A program made the position numbers and the translations under genes. Source: Dipteris shenzhenensis (taxonomy: Eukaryota; Polypodiophyta; Polypodiopsida; Gleicheniales). From it: a DNA stretch of 64,000 nt. The DNA lies in NCBI GenBank assembly GCA_047967505.1, contig CM106539.1. One strand, written 5' to 3'. Below the pieces are notes generated by a model that saw only the letters and a program-made list of their open reading frames with translations, was not told where the DNA came from and did no database searches. Numbering within the stretch: the stretch's first letter is position 1; every line of letters starts with the position of its first letter. This document shows positions 11,294-22,121 of this stretch, one piece after another.

Positions 11294-12900
11294 CCTACAC
11301 CCCCCTTTAAGGATAAGATGAATGAGGCCCTCAGTAAGTGAGTCTGGCATCTCACCCGAGTCCCAAACACCCTGCAGGGCTGAGGTGATGTGATCCCCAA
11401 TCTGATCCCAAAATGAAATAAAGAAAGAGGCTGTAAGGCCATCTGAACCAAGACACTTGCCCTTGTGAAGGGCAGAGAGAGCAGTACTAAACTCTATGTC
11501 GGTGAATGGTGCATCAAGTGAGACTATCATATCTCCAGTCACCAACATAGGTAAATGCTGCCAAATAATACCTCGAGCATCATCTCTGGCCTGAGTGTCA
11601 GGATCTGCTGTAAGAAGGGAGGCATAGAAATCTATAGCTACCTGCAAGACGGTATCTGGATGTGTCTGTAAAACTCCGTCTGAGTCAACAAGCTGTGAAA
11701 TGCTCTCCCTACTATGTATGGGGCCAAGAGTAGAGAAGAACTGCTTGTTGACCCTACCTCCCGTCTGGGTCCAAAATGACTCCCTGGCATGGAAGGCATA
11801 CTCTGCTCTCTGATCTAACAATGACTGCTGCTGAGCCCTTGGTGCAGCAAGGCGCTTCTGAACCCAAGCATCTGTATGCCTCTTCTGCTCTTCCCTCTGA
11901 AGGGCATCCAACTGCTGGCGGATATCTATCTCTCACCTGACAATCTCACCTCTCCTGAACCAAGCAACTGAGTGATAAAAGTCACTAATATCTGAGAGGG
12001 CTGCTACCATATCTGACTGGGAAAGCAGCCCATCGTGCATGTGAGAAACCCAAGTTTGCAGAATTGCCTTTGTGAGACCCTCCTCTGCGTAGAAAGCCTC
12101 TGAAATCCTGATGCTGGTAGAGCGACTCCTCACTTGAGGATCTGAAACATACAAAACAACTAGAAAATGATCTGAAATGGACACCCCAAGTGTTATGCAT
12201 ATTGTCCCACCTCTGTCCAGAGCCCTCGTCCAGAGCCCAGTCATCCACATAGAATATGTCAATCCATGCATGGATAGGCATCTGCACCCTACTGTTCAAC
12301 CAAGAAAACAAGAGTGAATGCGGCTGAGTGTGAAAAGCATCATCATGCCAAGCATCTCTACCACTGTAGTAAAAAAGGAAGGCATCCTAGGATGCTCTCT
12401 CTAGGGAGTGTAAGTCATCTTCCCTACCACCTCTTTTGTCTGTGGGCATTTCAACCATGTTGAAATCACCCCCAATGATCCAAGACTCTGCAATGCATGA
12501 CCAAGAAAGCAGCTCCTTCCAAAAAAGGACACAGTCCTTTCTTGAATTGGGGGCATAAAGGTTTCATAAACCAACCTTACACCCACCAATCAAAAGAATA
12601 TCCCATTGAGCTCTAGAGGGAACTATGATCCTATGTCCAATCACCAAGGATAGCATAGAATAAGAAATCGAAATACAAGTACCTTCCTTGGTGCCCAAGG
12701 CGAGTGACCAAAAAGTATGCCCTAAAAGAAGCTTACCCGAATTGGCACAATCCTTAACATCCAGTTTGTGTTCCTAAATAATGACATCAATGGAGTCCCC
12801 AGTGACACATGGATGAAGTTGTTTACGAATCAATTGCCTGCAGCGGCAGTGAGATACACCTCCAAGGCCCTGAACGTTCCAACTGACAATACTCTTAAGA

Positions 12901-13318
12901 GATCTATTCTTTATTTATTACTACAGCTTGATGTATTTTGGGGTCCTTTGCCTGGGTAGTCCCCCTAAAATGATATGTATTGAGTTTTGGTTTTATTGAG
13001 TCTAGAGGTCCTCTGCCTTGGATAGTCCTCCTAAAAATGATGCATTGGGTTTTATCCTTTTTGGTGTGTGGCTTTGCCACTAGTTGTCTAGACCTCTGAG
13101 TTGTCCATGCATCCATGCATGATGGGTCTCTGAGCCATGCTTGATGAGCCTTTGAGTTTATTGTACCATGTTCGATAGCCTCTGAGCCATGCTCGCTTGC
13201 CTCAAAGATTGTGTGGGAACCATGTCTAGTTCTGACTTGGCGATTAGTAGTCCGTCATTGTCATGTTCTGTTCTTGGTTCCATTCCAGTAGTCTCTCACC
13301 TTGTCTTCATGGGGGGGT
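12901..13318. other. Non-coding remnant upstream of the right LTR
   Basis: No gene. Contains a near-duplicate pair at about 12945-13035 (GTCCTTTGCCTGGGTAGTCC and GTCCTCTGCCTTGGATAGTC) and several AGCCATGCTTGATGAG-like motifs at 13095-13200. Probably the last remnant of the LTR element interior. Confidence 0.35.
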
Positions 13319-13750
13319 ATTAGAACATGAAGTCAAAGTGAGTGTTCCAGGTCTCTAGGTGGTGTTTCTAGTGTGTGCTATTGAGTCCTAGAGAGTGTTT
13401 ATTGTCTAGTGAGTCCTAGACATGCCACGTGTCATATTGGGAGTTATCGCATATGCATTGTGTCTTTCTTGAGTCTAGTGACACACTATATAGTGTTGTA
13501 TTTTTCTTGAGTCTTTTCACATGAGTCAACATCAAGCTTTATCAAATACATGTGAGTATTTTGGTTATTCTTGCCTTGCACTTGTACTTTTTATTTTTCA
13601 TTATGCTTTCCATTTTTCCTTTCCGTTCCTAGAGCTAGAGTGGTGCTCTCCCACTACACATGTTTCTTCAGTTGTTGCTAGAGCTCGGGTGGTGCTCTCC
13701 CACTCCACATGTTTCTTCAGTTTTCAGATTTCTAGATCATTTTGCTAGGG
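13319..13750 (+). repeat. LTR-like repeat, right copy, with polypurine tract
   Basis: Begins TATTAGAACATGAAG and shares the blocks listed for 8476, with TATATAG as the TATA element. It is directly preceded by CATGGGGGGG (13310-13317), a good polypurine tract, which identifies it as a plus-strand 3' LTR. A near-duplicate of GAGCT-GGTGGTGCTCTCCC occurs twice at 13630-13715. The interior between the two LTRs holds almost only a minus-strand LINE-B. Confidence 0.6.
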
Positions 13751-13759
13751 ATGCCCTCT

Positions 13760-14608
13760 TGCCCCCTTCCTCTTTTGGTTTGTGGTTTAAGCTATGAGTA
13801 TCTACATTAGATCTCGACCTTATTATTTTGGGCTGAGACTCCCATTGAGATAGGAACAGGAGCTTATAAATAGTGAGCTGGCATATGATACTATTGTTTT
13901 TTTGGATGCCACTCCACAGTCGGTCACATCTTCAAAACAGCCTTAGATTTATTCTGCACTTTGTGGTTGCACATATCAATTGGCGTTTGGATTAGTGACA
14001 AGGACACAATCCGAATTGGGGGAATGACACAGGATTCACTTGGATTCAGAGGGATATTCCTATCAAGTATTTGGATGCCTAGTCGGTTTGGGCATCTCTC
14101 CAACACAACAGTTTGCTCCGATGAAGGAGAGCATAAGGAGAAGTTTTTCTTTTTGGGGGGCTCTGCCAAGCTTGACCTTGCCTCGAGAGTAGTGGTGGTC
14201 AACTAGGTCCTGTTGGCCATGGCTTGGCTTGTTTGCGCTTGCCGGTGCCATTCCAAAGATTGTATCAATCAGCTTAAGAGATTGGTAAGGAATTTTATAT
14301 AAAATGGTCTTGATGGCACAGAAGATCTTGCAACCAGGGTGGCTTAGGAGTCCTTGATTCTTCCCACTTGGGAAGGGAGTAATAGATCCAGATTTACATT
14401 GTAGGGCCTTGCTCTGCAAGATGGTTGTGAGTGTACTTATGCCTGGGCAGGAGCACATGGAAGGATTTTTTTATTCGCAACGTACAGTCTTGCACACCTT
14501 CATCGGGAGGAGATTGGATGGATAGTACCATATGAGCTTTTACTTCAGCCCATCTCGGATCTTCTTCTTCTCCTCTTATGGCTTCTATCTTGAAAGCTTG
14601 GGCCACGT
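13760..14608 (+). pseudogene. LINE-B RT 3' part, plus strand
   Basis: Recognised from LASRVVVVN followed by VLLAMAWLVCAC and QLKRLVRNFI (14170-14300), the usual L1-type segment after the RT palm. CRALLCKMVV-like and MPGQEHMEGFF segments follow (14395-14470). Stops and frameshifts are frequent. It ends at about 14608, where the sequence flips to a minus-strand LINE-B fragment. Confidence 0.65.
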
Positions 14609-15150
14609 TCAAGAGTACTCTTCGGAGGGTTCCCCCTTCCTTTCGCGAAGAAGTAAGGTGTGGTTACCACATCCAACGAACAGGACCTGATGACGTCGAA
14701 CCGAAATGGCCCGAGAGGAGTCAGATCTCTCATAGAATACTTGAGGACCTGTAAGAGAAAGCCAAGCCACTGAGCCCCATGTCATAAAGAATGGGGAGTG
14801 GGCAAAGTGACTGAAAATCCTGGCTACCCCCATCCAAATTATCCTCGCCTGTCTGCAATCCCATAAGCAATGCTGAATAGTCTCCGAAGCAGAGAGGCAA
14901 CGAGGGCAAGTAGGGTCGGCTCCGAACCTGGATCTCCAAAGGTTCATTGCAATCCCACCATGGATAGAGAGCCAAAAGAAGATAGTGATCTTTCTATTCC
15001 TGTGGGATTTCCAGAGTCTCCTCCAGAAGCACCTCTGCAGATCCGCAGTGATATCAAATGTCTCCACTGGATGCTTCTCACTACATCCAATGGTCAAGTT
15101 GGGAGAGGGGGCCTGCCTCCACAGTTCCACTATGGGATCCTAGAAAGCTT
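14609..15150 (-). pseudogene. LINE-B zf-RVT fragment, minus strand
   Basis: An open minus frame of 173 residues with the LINE-B zf-RVT domain: RCFWRRLWKSHRNRKITIFF, LSIHGGIAMNLW, CPRCLSASETIQHCLWDC, then SPFFMTWGSVAWLSLTGPQV. The CxxC and the later HC...C are kept. It lies head-on to the plus-strand copy at 15.7-16.1 kb with the same domain, forming an imperfect inverted repeat. Confidence 0.8.
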
Positions 15151-15299
15151 TTAAAAAGCTTCCAGAGGATAGGAAATCTCATATGTTTAGCCATCTCAGA
15201 GGGAGTGTAGGGAGAATTCAATAGATCGATGCAACCTTGCTAGTGGATTGGGTGAACACAAATGACATGCCTATTACTTCTTCCACTTGGATGACCGTG

Positions 15300-16616
15300 T
15301 TCACGACCATGGCCATTCCACTTTAGGTTATTGCATTTCGGGATGCGCATGAGATGCCTTGGTTTTTTATGTCCATTCGCGAGGAAGGCCGTCTAGATCC
15401 ACAGATGATATCTTGCTAGAGAGAGCATTTCGGCCTGTCAGGATTGTGGGTCATGTGGAGTTCAGTTCTGACTTACATTGGTACTTGGATCTTGACCCTC
15501 TTCTCATTTCCCTGCGATCTTGGAGGTTATGGCTTTATGGAGGTGTCCCCATAAAGTTGTTGCAGTGGGACCTAGGAGAGTGGGAGTGGGTTGACGAAGG
15601 GCACCGAGAGAAGAGCCTCCTCTTCTTTCATTATACTGCCAGTAATTCCAAGAGATCTCAGCTCAGCTATAGAGGTTGGAGGCCTTTCAGATCTCCTCAT
15701 TGGGATAGTTTTCATGTTTATGCTGATCTGCAGAAAAACTTTTGGAGAAGACTCTAGATATCCCACAGGAATAGAAAAATCACTCTCTTCTTTGGGCTTT
15801 CTATCCAAGGTGGGATTGCAGTGAACCCATGGAGATCTAGGTTTGGAGCCGACCCTACCTGTTCTTGTTTCCTCTCTACTACGGAGACAATTCAACATTG
15901 CTTATGGGATTGCAAGACATGCGAGGATTATTTGGAAGGGGATTGCTAGGACTTTCAGCTCTTTTGCTCTATCCCCCTTCTTCATGACTTGGGGTCCAGT
16001 TGCTTGGATTTCTCTTTTGAGGCCTCAGATATTTTTTGACAAGGCTCATCTTGGGCCCTAGCTATCAGACGACACCCGGTCGAATCGTGTTCTCAGTAGA
16101 CTCTTCTTGGGAGATACTAGCGAGCATTTCAGCGTGGCATATTTGAAGAGCCAAATACACAAAGGGTTGTTTTTTGGATGATGTTCCAGTCTTACCCTTC
16201 AAGGTTGTTCATGCCTCAGTAGACTCTTCTATTTTAGTGTGGCATATTTGAAGCGCCAAATACACAAAGGCTTGGGATGGGTCCCAGGTTCACCCCTCCC
16301 ACACTTTGGCCAGTATATGGACAGACATAATATGTACACTGATGGCTGTTTGGACGGGTATGCAGGGATCCTCTCGGACAACTTTTGCTAGGAGGGCTAT
16401 TTTCTCAGGGAATGGAGGGGTTTCCCCTTCTTCTCTGCAACTTCCACAGGGTTGCGGTGGCACTTTCAGCCTCAATCTTGGTTATTTTCTACCTCCTTTT
16501 GAGGACTTTTTCTAATGCATTGCATGATGCATTTCCACCTTGAGCTTGCTCTTGCCGGCTTTATTCATACTTATGGAAGTCTATTTTTGCAAAAAAGAAA
16601 AAAGAAAAAAAGAAAA
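15300..16616 (+). pseudogene. LINE-B ORF2 3' end with A-rich tail, plus strand
   Basis: Carries the LINE-B C-terminal part: WDLGEWEWVDEGHREKS (15570-15620), KNFWRRL (15735), then a frameshifted zf-RVT with ETIQHCLWDC (about 15880-15915) and PFFMTWGPVAW (15980-16010). The distal part WTDIICTLMAVW lies at 16318-16360. The copy ends with an A-rich tract (AAAAAAGAAAAAAGAAAAAA) at 16590-16616, the expected poly(A)-type LINE end. It has stops and frameshifts throughout. LINE-B therefore ends in poly(A), unlike LINE-A. Confidence 0.8.
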
Positions 16617-16804
16617 ACCATTTGTTTTATAGATCTCGATATCTACTAATGATGAATAACCCGTGATATTTTGGTCAAATTGAGACGATGCGAATTTGTT
16701 GACCATGTTGAAGCCATTGGACTTCACAAGAGCATCAAATGGAATGTGCACAAAAGCCTTCAAATACAGAAGTTGTTCCATTGCGATTGAGTGATACATG
16801 TGAC
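16617..16804. other. Short non-coding spacer
   Basis: A/T-rich sequence between the LINE-B poly(A) end and the C-rich tract; nothing identifiable. Confidence 0.3.
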
Positions 16805-17400
16805 ATCAGATGCTGCTCCTCCCCGACTACCTTGCTGCCCACCTCCCTGCCCCTTTCTCCTCCCTCCTCTCACCCCCCTCCCCGCCTCTCCTCTCCCTCC
16901 TCCCTCAGCCCCTCTCCCCCTACCCGCTGCTCAGCCCCCTCTCCCCTACCCTCTACCCCCGCCCCCTACCCCCACCTTTCAGCCCCTCTCCCTTGCTCTC
17001 TTTCCCGCCCCCTATCCCCGCCATCCAGATCCTCCCCCCCGCCCTCTATCCCCGCCTCCCTCTCCCGCTTCTCAGTCCCTACCCCACCCTCTACCCCCGC
17101 CCTCTCCCCCATCCTCTATCCCCTCTCCTCAGCCCCCCCTCCCCTCCTCTCTACCCCCGTCCCCTTCCCCCGTCCCCTCAGCTCCCTACCCCCACCTCCT
17201 CCCCTCGCCCCGCACCCCTCCCCCCGCTCCCCTCGCCCCGCACCCCCCTCACCTCCTCTCCCCTCCCTTCAGCTTGGCTCTCCCCTCCCCTCCCCTCCTT
17301 GCATCCTCACCCTTTCCCCTCCATTCATCCTCACTCTCCCTCTTCATCCCCTCCCTTACCTTCACCAATTCAGACCCTCTTCACCCTCTTCCTAAGCAGC
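16805..17400 (+). repeat. C-rich pyrimidine tract (CCCCTCTACCCCCGCC-like)
   Basis: About 600 bp, nearly all pyrimidine on plus, of loosely repeated CTACCCCCGCCC and CTCCCCTCAGCCCC units. It is open in all three frames because stops cannot form, so the long Pro/Ser/Leu ORFs here are artefacts. It sits directly upstream of an ORF1-like frame starting at 17458, as the C-rich arrays at 0.5-1.2 kb sit upstream of the ORF at 1697. It may be a LINE 5' UTR. Confidence 0.8.
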
Positions 17401-17457
17401 TTGTTTGTCGGACGGTGCCCAATAGTGTTCGAATCAGCCTTTCCACCCTGATTGACG

Positions 17458-18740
17458 ATGGCTCATTCTTTAGCCAATCCTCGTCCACTTCCAACAGCCA
17501 CGAAAACCATCACATTCTCAAAAGATGAGTTACAGCAGCTCAAAAAAGATACAGAGCAAGAGAGCTTGACATCGCTCTTTGCTCGCATCCATGGGTCCCA
17601 TCCTTCTAGATTACATTTGGATCTCTCTCTTCTAGAGTCAAAAGGCATTTACATAAGAAGTGGTCCCATCTAGTCCATTGGAGCCACTTTCGGGATGGTC
17701 ACCGAGATCCCTCCTTCTTGGGATGCCTTCTTCGACAGGAGGCAGTCAGATCGGACGGGGTACCATGTGTTAGCGTTGTTGTCATCACTGACGCTAACCT
17801 TACCGACAACCACATCATGCTCCAGCATCCAGATGGCTCCTTCTTCATGCAGACAGTCGAGATCGCTGGGAGACAAGATCAGTGTAGGATTTACAGGACC
17901 CCTGGGTACTTTGCCAAAGATTGCCTAAGAAAGAAAAAAAGAAAAAGGCCTAAGTTCCACGAGCGGTGCGTCTTCTAGCACCAACTCGGCTGGACCTACT
18001 TCACGTTCACGCTCTACCTCACATCCTACCACTTCTTGCGCTGCTGGACCTTCCACTTCTTGCCCAAGACCGTCGGCTACAGCCCCTCATCTTGGACCTT
18101 TGACAGTGCACACAGGACCTTCAGCACGTCTTGTTTCAATCATCCCCCGTTGGGTGCCAATCAGAGTTGTTGAGCCAGCTCCACTTCTGGAGGCTACTGA
18201 TGGCGCCATGGACCCTCCCTTACAGGCAGGAGATATACCTGTTTTAGTTCCTTGTGCTGATGAGATTGCTCCTATCTCTTTAGAAAAAGCTTTCTCCTAG
18301 GGAGCGAGCCTTTGCTGAGAAGCTCGTGCTGTACTCAAGGCTAATGCTGCTATTCTGGCCGAGATCCATCAGCAACAGCAGCCCCCCTTCCCTCTTGTTC
18401 CTACTTTTTCACCTCTTGACAGAGGCAAGGGGATTATTGATTCTACTCCTTCATACGCAGGGATTCTCCGCACACCTATGCCAGGAGCATCCTTTAGGAA
18501 TTCTTTTGCAGTTCTAGCAGACATGGCAGAGTTTGATTTAGAGGAGTTTGTACCCTCTACCCTTGGGGAGCACTTCATTCAGAGCACCATGGATAGAGCT
18601 TCCCCCTCTGCAGGTGTGGGAGTACTTTTCCCAATTGACTTCCCTCCTCTCGATAGGAGGAACTTTTCCCAAGAGCGGGATATCTCCGCTACCAGCTCGG
18701 GTAGAGTTTTTCATCCAGCCTCTTCCTCTCATCGATGACG
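17458..18740 (+). pseudogene. Degenerate LINE ORF1 with broken zinc knuckle
   Basis: Starts MAHSLANPRPLPTATK at 17458 after the C-rich leader. It runs through an N-terminal region to a stop at 17671-17673, continues in another frame, and reaches GRQDQCRIYRTPGYFAKDC near 17870-17925. That segment has the spacing of a CCHC zinc knuckle (C-x2-C-x4-H-x4-C) but with Tyr in place of the second Cys and of the His, so it should not bind zinc. A basic run (KKKRKRPK) and a Ser/Thr/Pro-rich region to about 18300 follow, then more acidic/serine sequence to 18740. This order fits plant L1-type ORF1 proteins, RNA-binding partners of ORF2. No ORF2 is attached; the element is truncated after ORF1. Confidence 0.6.
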
Positions 18741-19739
18741 CACATATGTGTGCACATCCCTACGAGTCGATGACGATGTCAATGAAGCACTAGGCATGGA
18801 TGCCCCAAAATATGTGTCAGTAAAGTCCATGGGGTAGCTACATGGAGCGGTCACGGCATGACTCTCAATGTGCCGATCGGAGAGTCACCGAAGTCGAAGG
18901 AGAGGCTCAAAGATGAGCAACAATGCTCAAGGGAGCGAAATGCCAAGTGATTGTGCCAAAAATTGATAAAATTACATGATTTTTGTGAAATCCCGAAAAT
19001 AATTACATGCAGGGTACTTCAGTAATGCCAAATGAAGCCAAAATAAAGAAAAACCTTAAAATTGCAAAATTAGGGTTTAGCAAGAATTTAGGGTTTTCTG
19101 AAAATTAGGGTTTCTGATATTTATTTTATTTTTTAGAATCTGAAAACCCTAGTGCAGAAGATGCCAAATATGTAAGAATCCCCAAAAATTACTGAAAATT
19201 TGGGATAAAATTGCAAAAGTCGACTTTTAGGGAAAATCCCACAGTTTTTGCCTGTTTTTGCACCAAATGAACCTGGAGACTTTCTCAGAGTGTTGGAGTA
19301 GCTTCTACTCAGTGGGGCGACTCCAAAGAATCAGAAAAAGTAGAAAACGAACTTCAAAAGCCCTAGTTCTAGTGGTCGACCTTCATGGTGGCTGCAGAAA
19401 TTGACTGTTTCTTGGTCGAATCTCCCCAAGAATGGCTTCAGCACAGCATTGGTGGAGGCGCCTTGTATGAGACTGTCCTCTGCAACAGCTCCAGCTCATA
19501 AAAAAACTCGAAATCCACAGATACAGCTCCGAGTTTGCTACAGCAAATGGCGGGCAGAATGCGGGCTGTTTTGACGCAGAATGGTGGGCTGTTTGGCGAG
19601 CTAGAATGACAGAAATGAGCTGAGAGGAGGCGGACTCTTCATGGGCAGCTTGCAATGCTGGTGGGCAGCAAGTCTTCAGTAGCAAATCTTGGGAGAAGGA
19701 GCTCCAAGTGGAAGGGCAATCTCCAAGTCGATGATGGGC
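18741..19739. other. Non-coding region with telobox cluster
   Basis: No gene recognised. Four plant telobox-type motifs (AGGGTTT or AAACCCT) lie within 19070-19150: TTAGGGTTTAGC, TTTAGGGTTTTC, TTAGGGTTTC and AAAACCCTAG. The following stretch (19383-19739) has only weak open frames. Probably LTR or leader sequence of an unrecognised element. Confidence 0.4.
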
Positions 19740-20515
19740 AGCTCAAGTCTCATCAGTGATGATCTTCATCAATGGTGAGGCTAGGGTATGGGAGCAACCT
19801 GCGCCTGTACGAACTCGGCATGAGACTCTCTCATACAGTGCCATGACTACCCAGATGATCTCTTGATCAAATCCCAGTGTCTGTAGGCATGTGATAAGAC
19901 GAGCTCGAGGTACTGTGTCAAAGGCTTTGCGAAAATCCACAAAGCAACAGTATACCCTCTCCTTCCGTGATCTAGCCTCCTCAATGACACTCCTGAGTGT
20001 GAGTATGTGATCCATAGTCCCATGGTCTCGCCTGAAACCGGCCTAACCCTCTACTCTGAGTCCTCTCATCTCTGCGAACAGGCTAACCGATGCATCCAAT
20101 ACAGCTGTATAGATCTTGGACATCACATGTCCAATCATGATAGTCCTGTAGTTACTCGGGTCCATGGGATCCCCTACCTTGTGAATGGGGGTGATGGTGT
20201 TGAGTGTCCAAGTGCGGAGGAAGCCAAGACAAACAGCGTCATTGAATAGCTTTGCTAGGATCGGGGCTAACGTGTCGATCCCATATGCAATAAACTCAGT
20301 GCATAGCCCCTCGTGATCCTTAGCTCGGTCATTGTGCAATTTCAATGTCGTGTCCTTGACTCCCCCTCTGGTGAACAACGTGCAAGTGGTGGGACGAGAT
20401 GTGTCTATGAGGTCTGGAGTGGGCTGGTGTGGGACATCATATAGATGGTGTGCATACGTGTGCCAGACTCTCGTGTCGGTGAGGGGTGATGGAGACCTAC
20501 GCTCAAGGAATCTCC
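19740..20515 (-). pseudogene. LINE-A reverse transcriptase fragment, minus
   Basis: Minus-strand RT of the LINE-A lineage: VWHTYAHHLYDVPHQ, PTTCTLFTRGGVKDTTLKLH, DHEGLC, TLNTITPIHKVGDP, NYRTIMIGHVMSKIY, then after one stop DHILTLRSVIEEARSRKERV and CCFVDFRKAFDTVPRARL. The YADD catalytic block is missing. It closely parallels the copy at 37.5-38.0 kb. The 5' side ends abruptly at 20515, where an LTR-like TGTCACGGGGCGTG begins. Confidence 0.88.
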
Positions 20516-22121
20516 GTGTCACGGGGCGTGAAATTCTAAGTACTTTAATGTACTACAAGACCGTGACAACTTTGGTTTTAAAAGTCCAAGCATGGGCTTA
20601 ATAATGTGTAATTAAACGCGGCATGGTGCCTAGCACATAAGCGTAATTAATCCCTAGGCCCAAAGGCATTCCAAGGAATTAAAAGAGTGGTTGTTGGAAA
20701 ATGATGATGTGGCATTTTTAATGGGCCCCCTAGAGGGCCATGTACCTTTAGTGGCCCCCCCTACCTTCTACATGCTCCTTTGCCATTCCTAGACCTTCCT
20801 GGGCCTTCTAAACTTCACATGTGTGGTTTTCTCTCTCATCTTCTCGCTTTGTTGAGATTTTGGACTGGTTTTTCAGCCTCCTTCAGCTGAATTCTGTTTT
20901 TCTTCATAACTCCTCACCCGTTTGGATTCCTCGACTTCCGTTTGGCCCGATGGCTTCCCCTCTGCCTCCCCTTCATAGTGATATGCTTTTCCCTCCGTAC
21001 ATTTGGTAGAACGGGCAGAGCTGAGCACTTCTTTTGCTGGTCGAATTTGCAAAAGTGGCTTTTTCTGGACCTTTTTGCTTCTACCGCCTCCTGGGCCTCT
21101 CCTCTTGCAAAGCTACAGCTTTCTGTTGAATTTCAAGTGGTCCCACGCGGCCGCACCCCCGTATCACGGTCGCACCTCGAGCTCCCGGGTCGGGTCGGGA
21201 CGCGTGGTGCTTCCCGACGCCTCCAACCCGACGCCTCCAACCCACGCCTCCAACCCGACGCCGCCGCACCCCCATCCCACGGTAGCGCCTTGGGCTCTCG
21301 GGTAGGGACGGGATGCGTGGCGCCCCCCGAGGACCCACGTCGCGCCCCGAACGCTATCGTGCCCCTCGGCCACGCCCCGCGTCTCCAACCCGACGCTGTC
21401 GTGCCCCCGACGCCCCGCGCACCCACGCCTCCAACCCGACGCCGCCGCACCCCCGTCCCACGGTGGCGCCCGGGCTCCCGGGTCGGGTCGGGATGCATGG
21501 TGCTCCCCGGCGACACCAGGCACACCAACGCCTCCAACCCGACGCCGTCACGCCCCCATCCCACGGTGGTGCCCTGGGCTCCCGGTCGGGTCGGGATGGG
21601 TGGCGCCCCTGAGCACCCGCGTCGCGCCTCGAACTCGTCGGCTCTTGTAAATGCTCTTTCTTCATGCCTTTCCACTCCTCTTTGGCTGAGAATGCAATTG
21701 GGCATTGGCTACTATGTCCTCTTGGCGATTGAGGACTTGGTTCGAGTTTTCAGGGCTTGGTGAGTTGTGATTTTGCTGCTGCAATTTCTTTTTGCCGTAA
21801 GCTATTGGTTGGCCTCGTGTGCCGCCTCTTTCTTGGCTCACAGGTGCCCAGGCAGTGCTACATGAGTCATTCTTTGGTTGGGTACTTTGCTGATTTTATT
21901 TTGGAGCTTTGAAAAGCTTTGTGAATACCATCTAGAGTGCAGCTAGGGTGCAGTGTGATTGCATCTGGACAGCCAATGGAATTGCACTCGGAAAACAGAA
22001 TGCCTTCGGGTTGAGCCTATGGGTTAAGTGCACTTATGTGATGGTGTTCTATGCTTGAAAGCCTTGCGAAGGCTTAGTGAATTGGGGCTGCGTGCTCAGT
22101 TGCAGTAATGTTCAGCCAAGC
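20516..22121 (+). repeat. Putative 5' LTR and leader of the gypsy element
   Basis: Starts TGTCACGGGGCGTGAAATT exactly where the LINE-A fragment stops, which is LTR-like. The region precedes gag of the gypsy element at 22122. I could not place the LTR end or a primer-binding site, and no matching 3' LTR survives because the element is cut at about 25.67 kb. The open frame 20942-21763 falls across the GC-rich repeats and is treated as non-coding. Confidence 0.35.
21140..21640. repeat. GC-rich, CpG-rich repeat array
   Basis: Four diverged copies (starting near 21152, 21257, 21438 and 21540) of a unit containing CGACGCCGCCGCACCCCC, CCCACGGT and GGGTCGGGTCGGGA, with linkers CGCCTCCAACCCGACGCC. 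CpG is abundant, in contrast to the surrounding element DNA. It is open in several frames, giving Arg/Pro/Ala-rich shadow ORFs. Confidence 0.8.

Larger units (their letters stand above)
9040..12900 (-). pseudogene. LINE-B (plant L1-type) ORF2, degenerate
   Basis: The longest LINE-B copy, read on minus. Endonuclease begins near 12890 (SWNVQGLG, later EHKL and GGDFN-type segments around 12480). RT follows with GKCLGSDGLTASFF, TGFVIGRSIFDN and LLDFEKSYDRVDW (11500-10930). The C-terminal zf-RVT domain comes last (LSIHGRI, CPRCHAVVKSVQHCLWEC, APFFMTWGS; 9620-9300). It is split by many stops and frameshifts and carries three short tandem duplications. No poly(A)-type tail is obvious at the 9000 end. 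Endonuclease and RT of this kind drive target-primed reverse transcription, but this copy cannot encode either intact. Confidence 0.88.

Noticed and set aside
9043-12589. Plus-strand ORFs over LINE-B as separate genes
   Set aside because: They are antisense shadows; endonuclease, RT and zf-RVT motifs all read on minus.
16739-17528. Three overlapping 213-245 residue Pro/Ser ORFs
   Set aside because: A C/T-only strand cannot form stop codons in any frame; no domain is present.
20942-21763. 273-residue Arg/Pro-rich ORF as a host gene
   Set aside because: It spans the GC-rich tandem units, with equally long frames on the other strand, and lies in the leader of a gypsy element.
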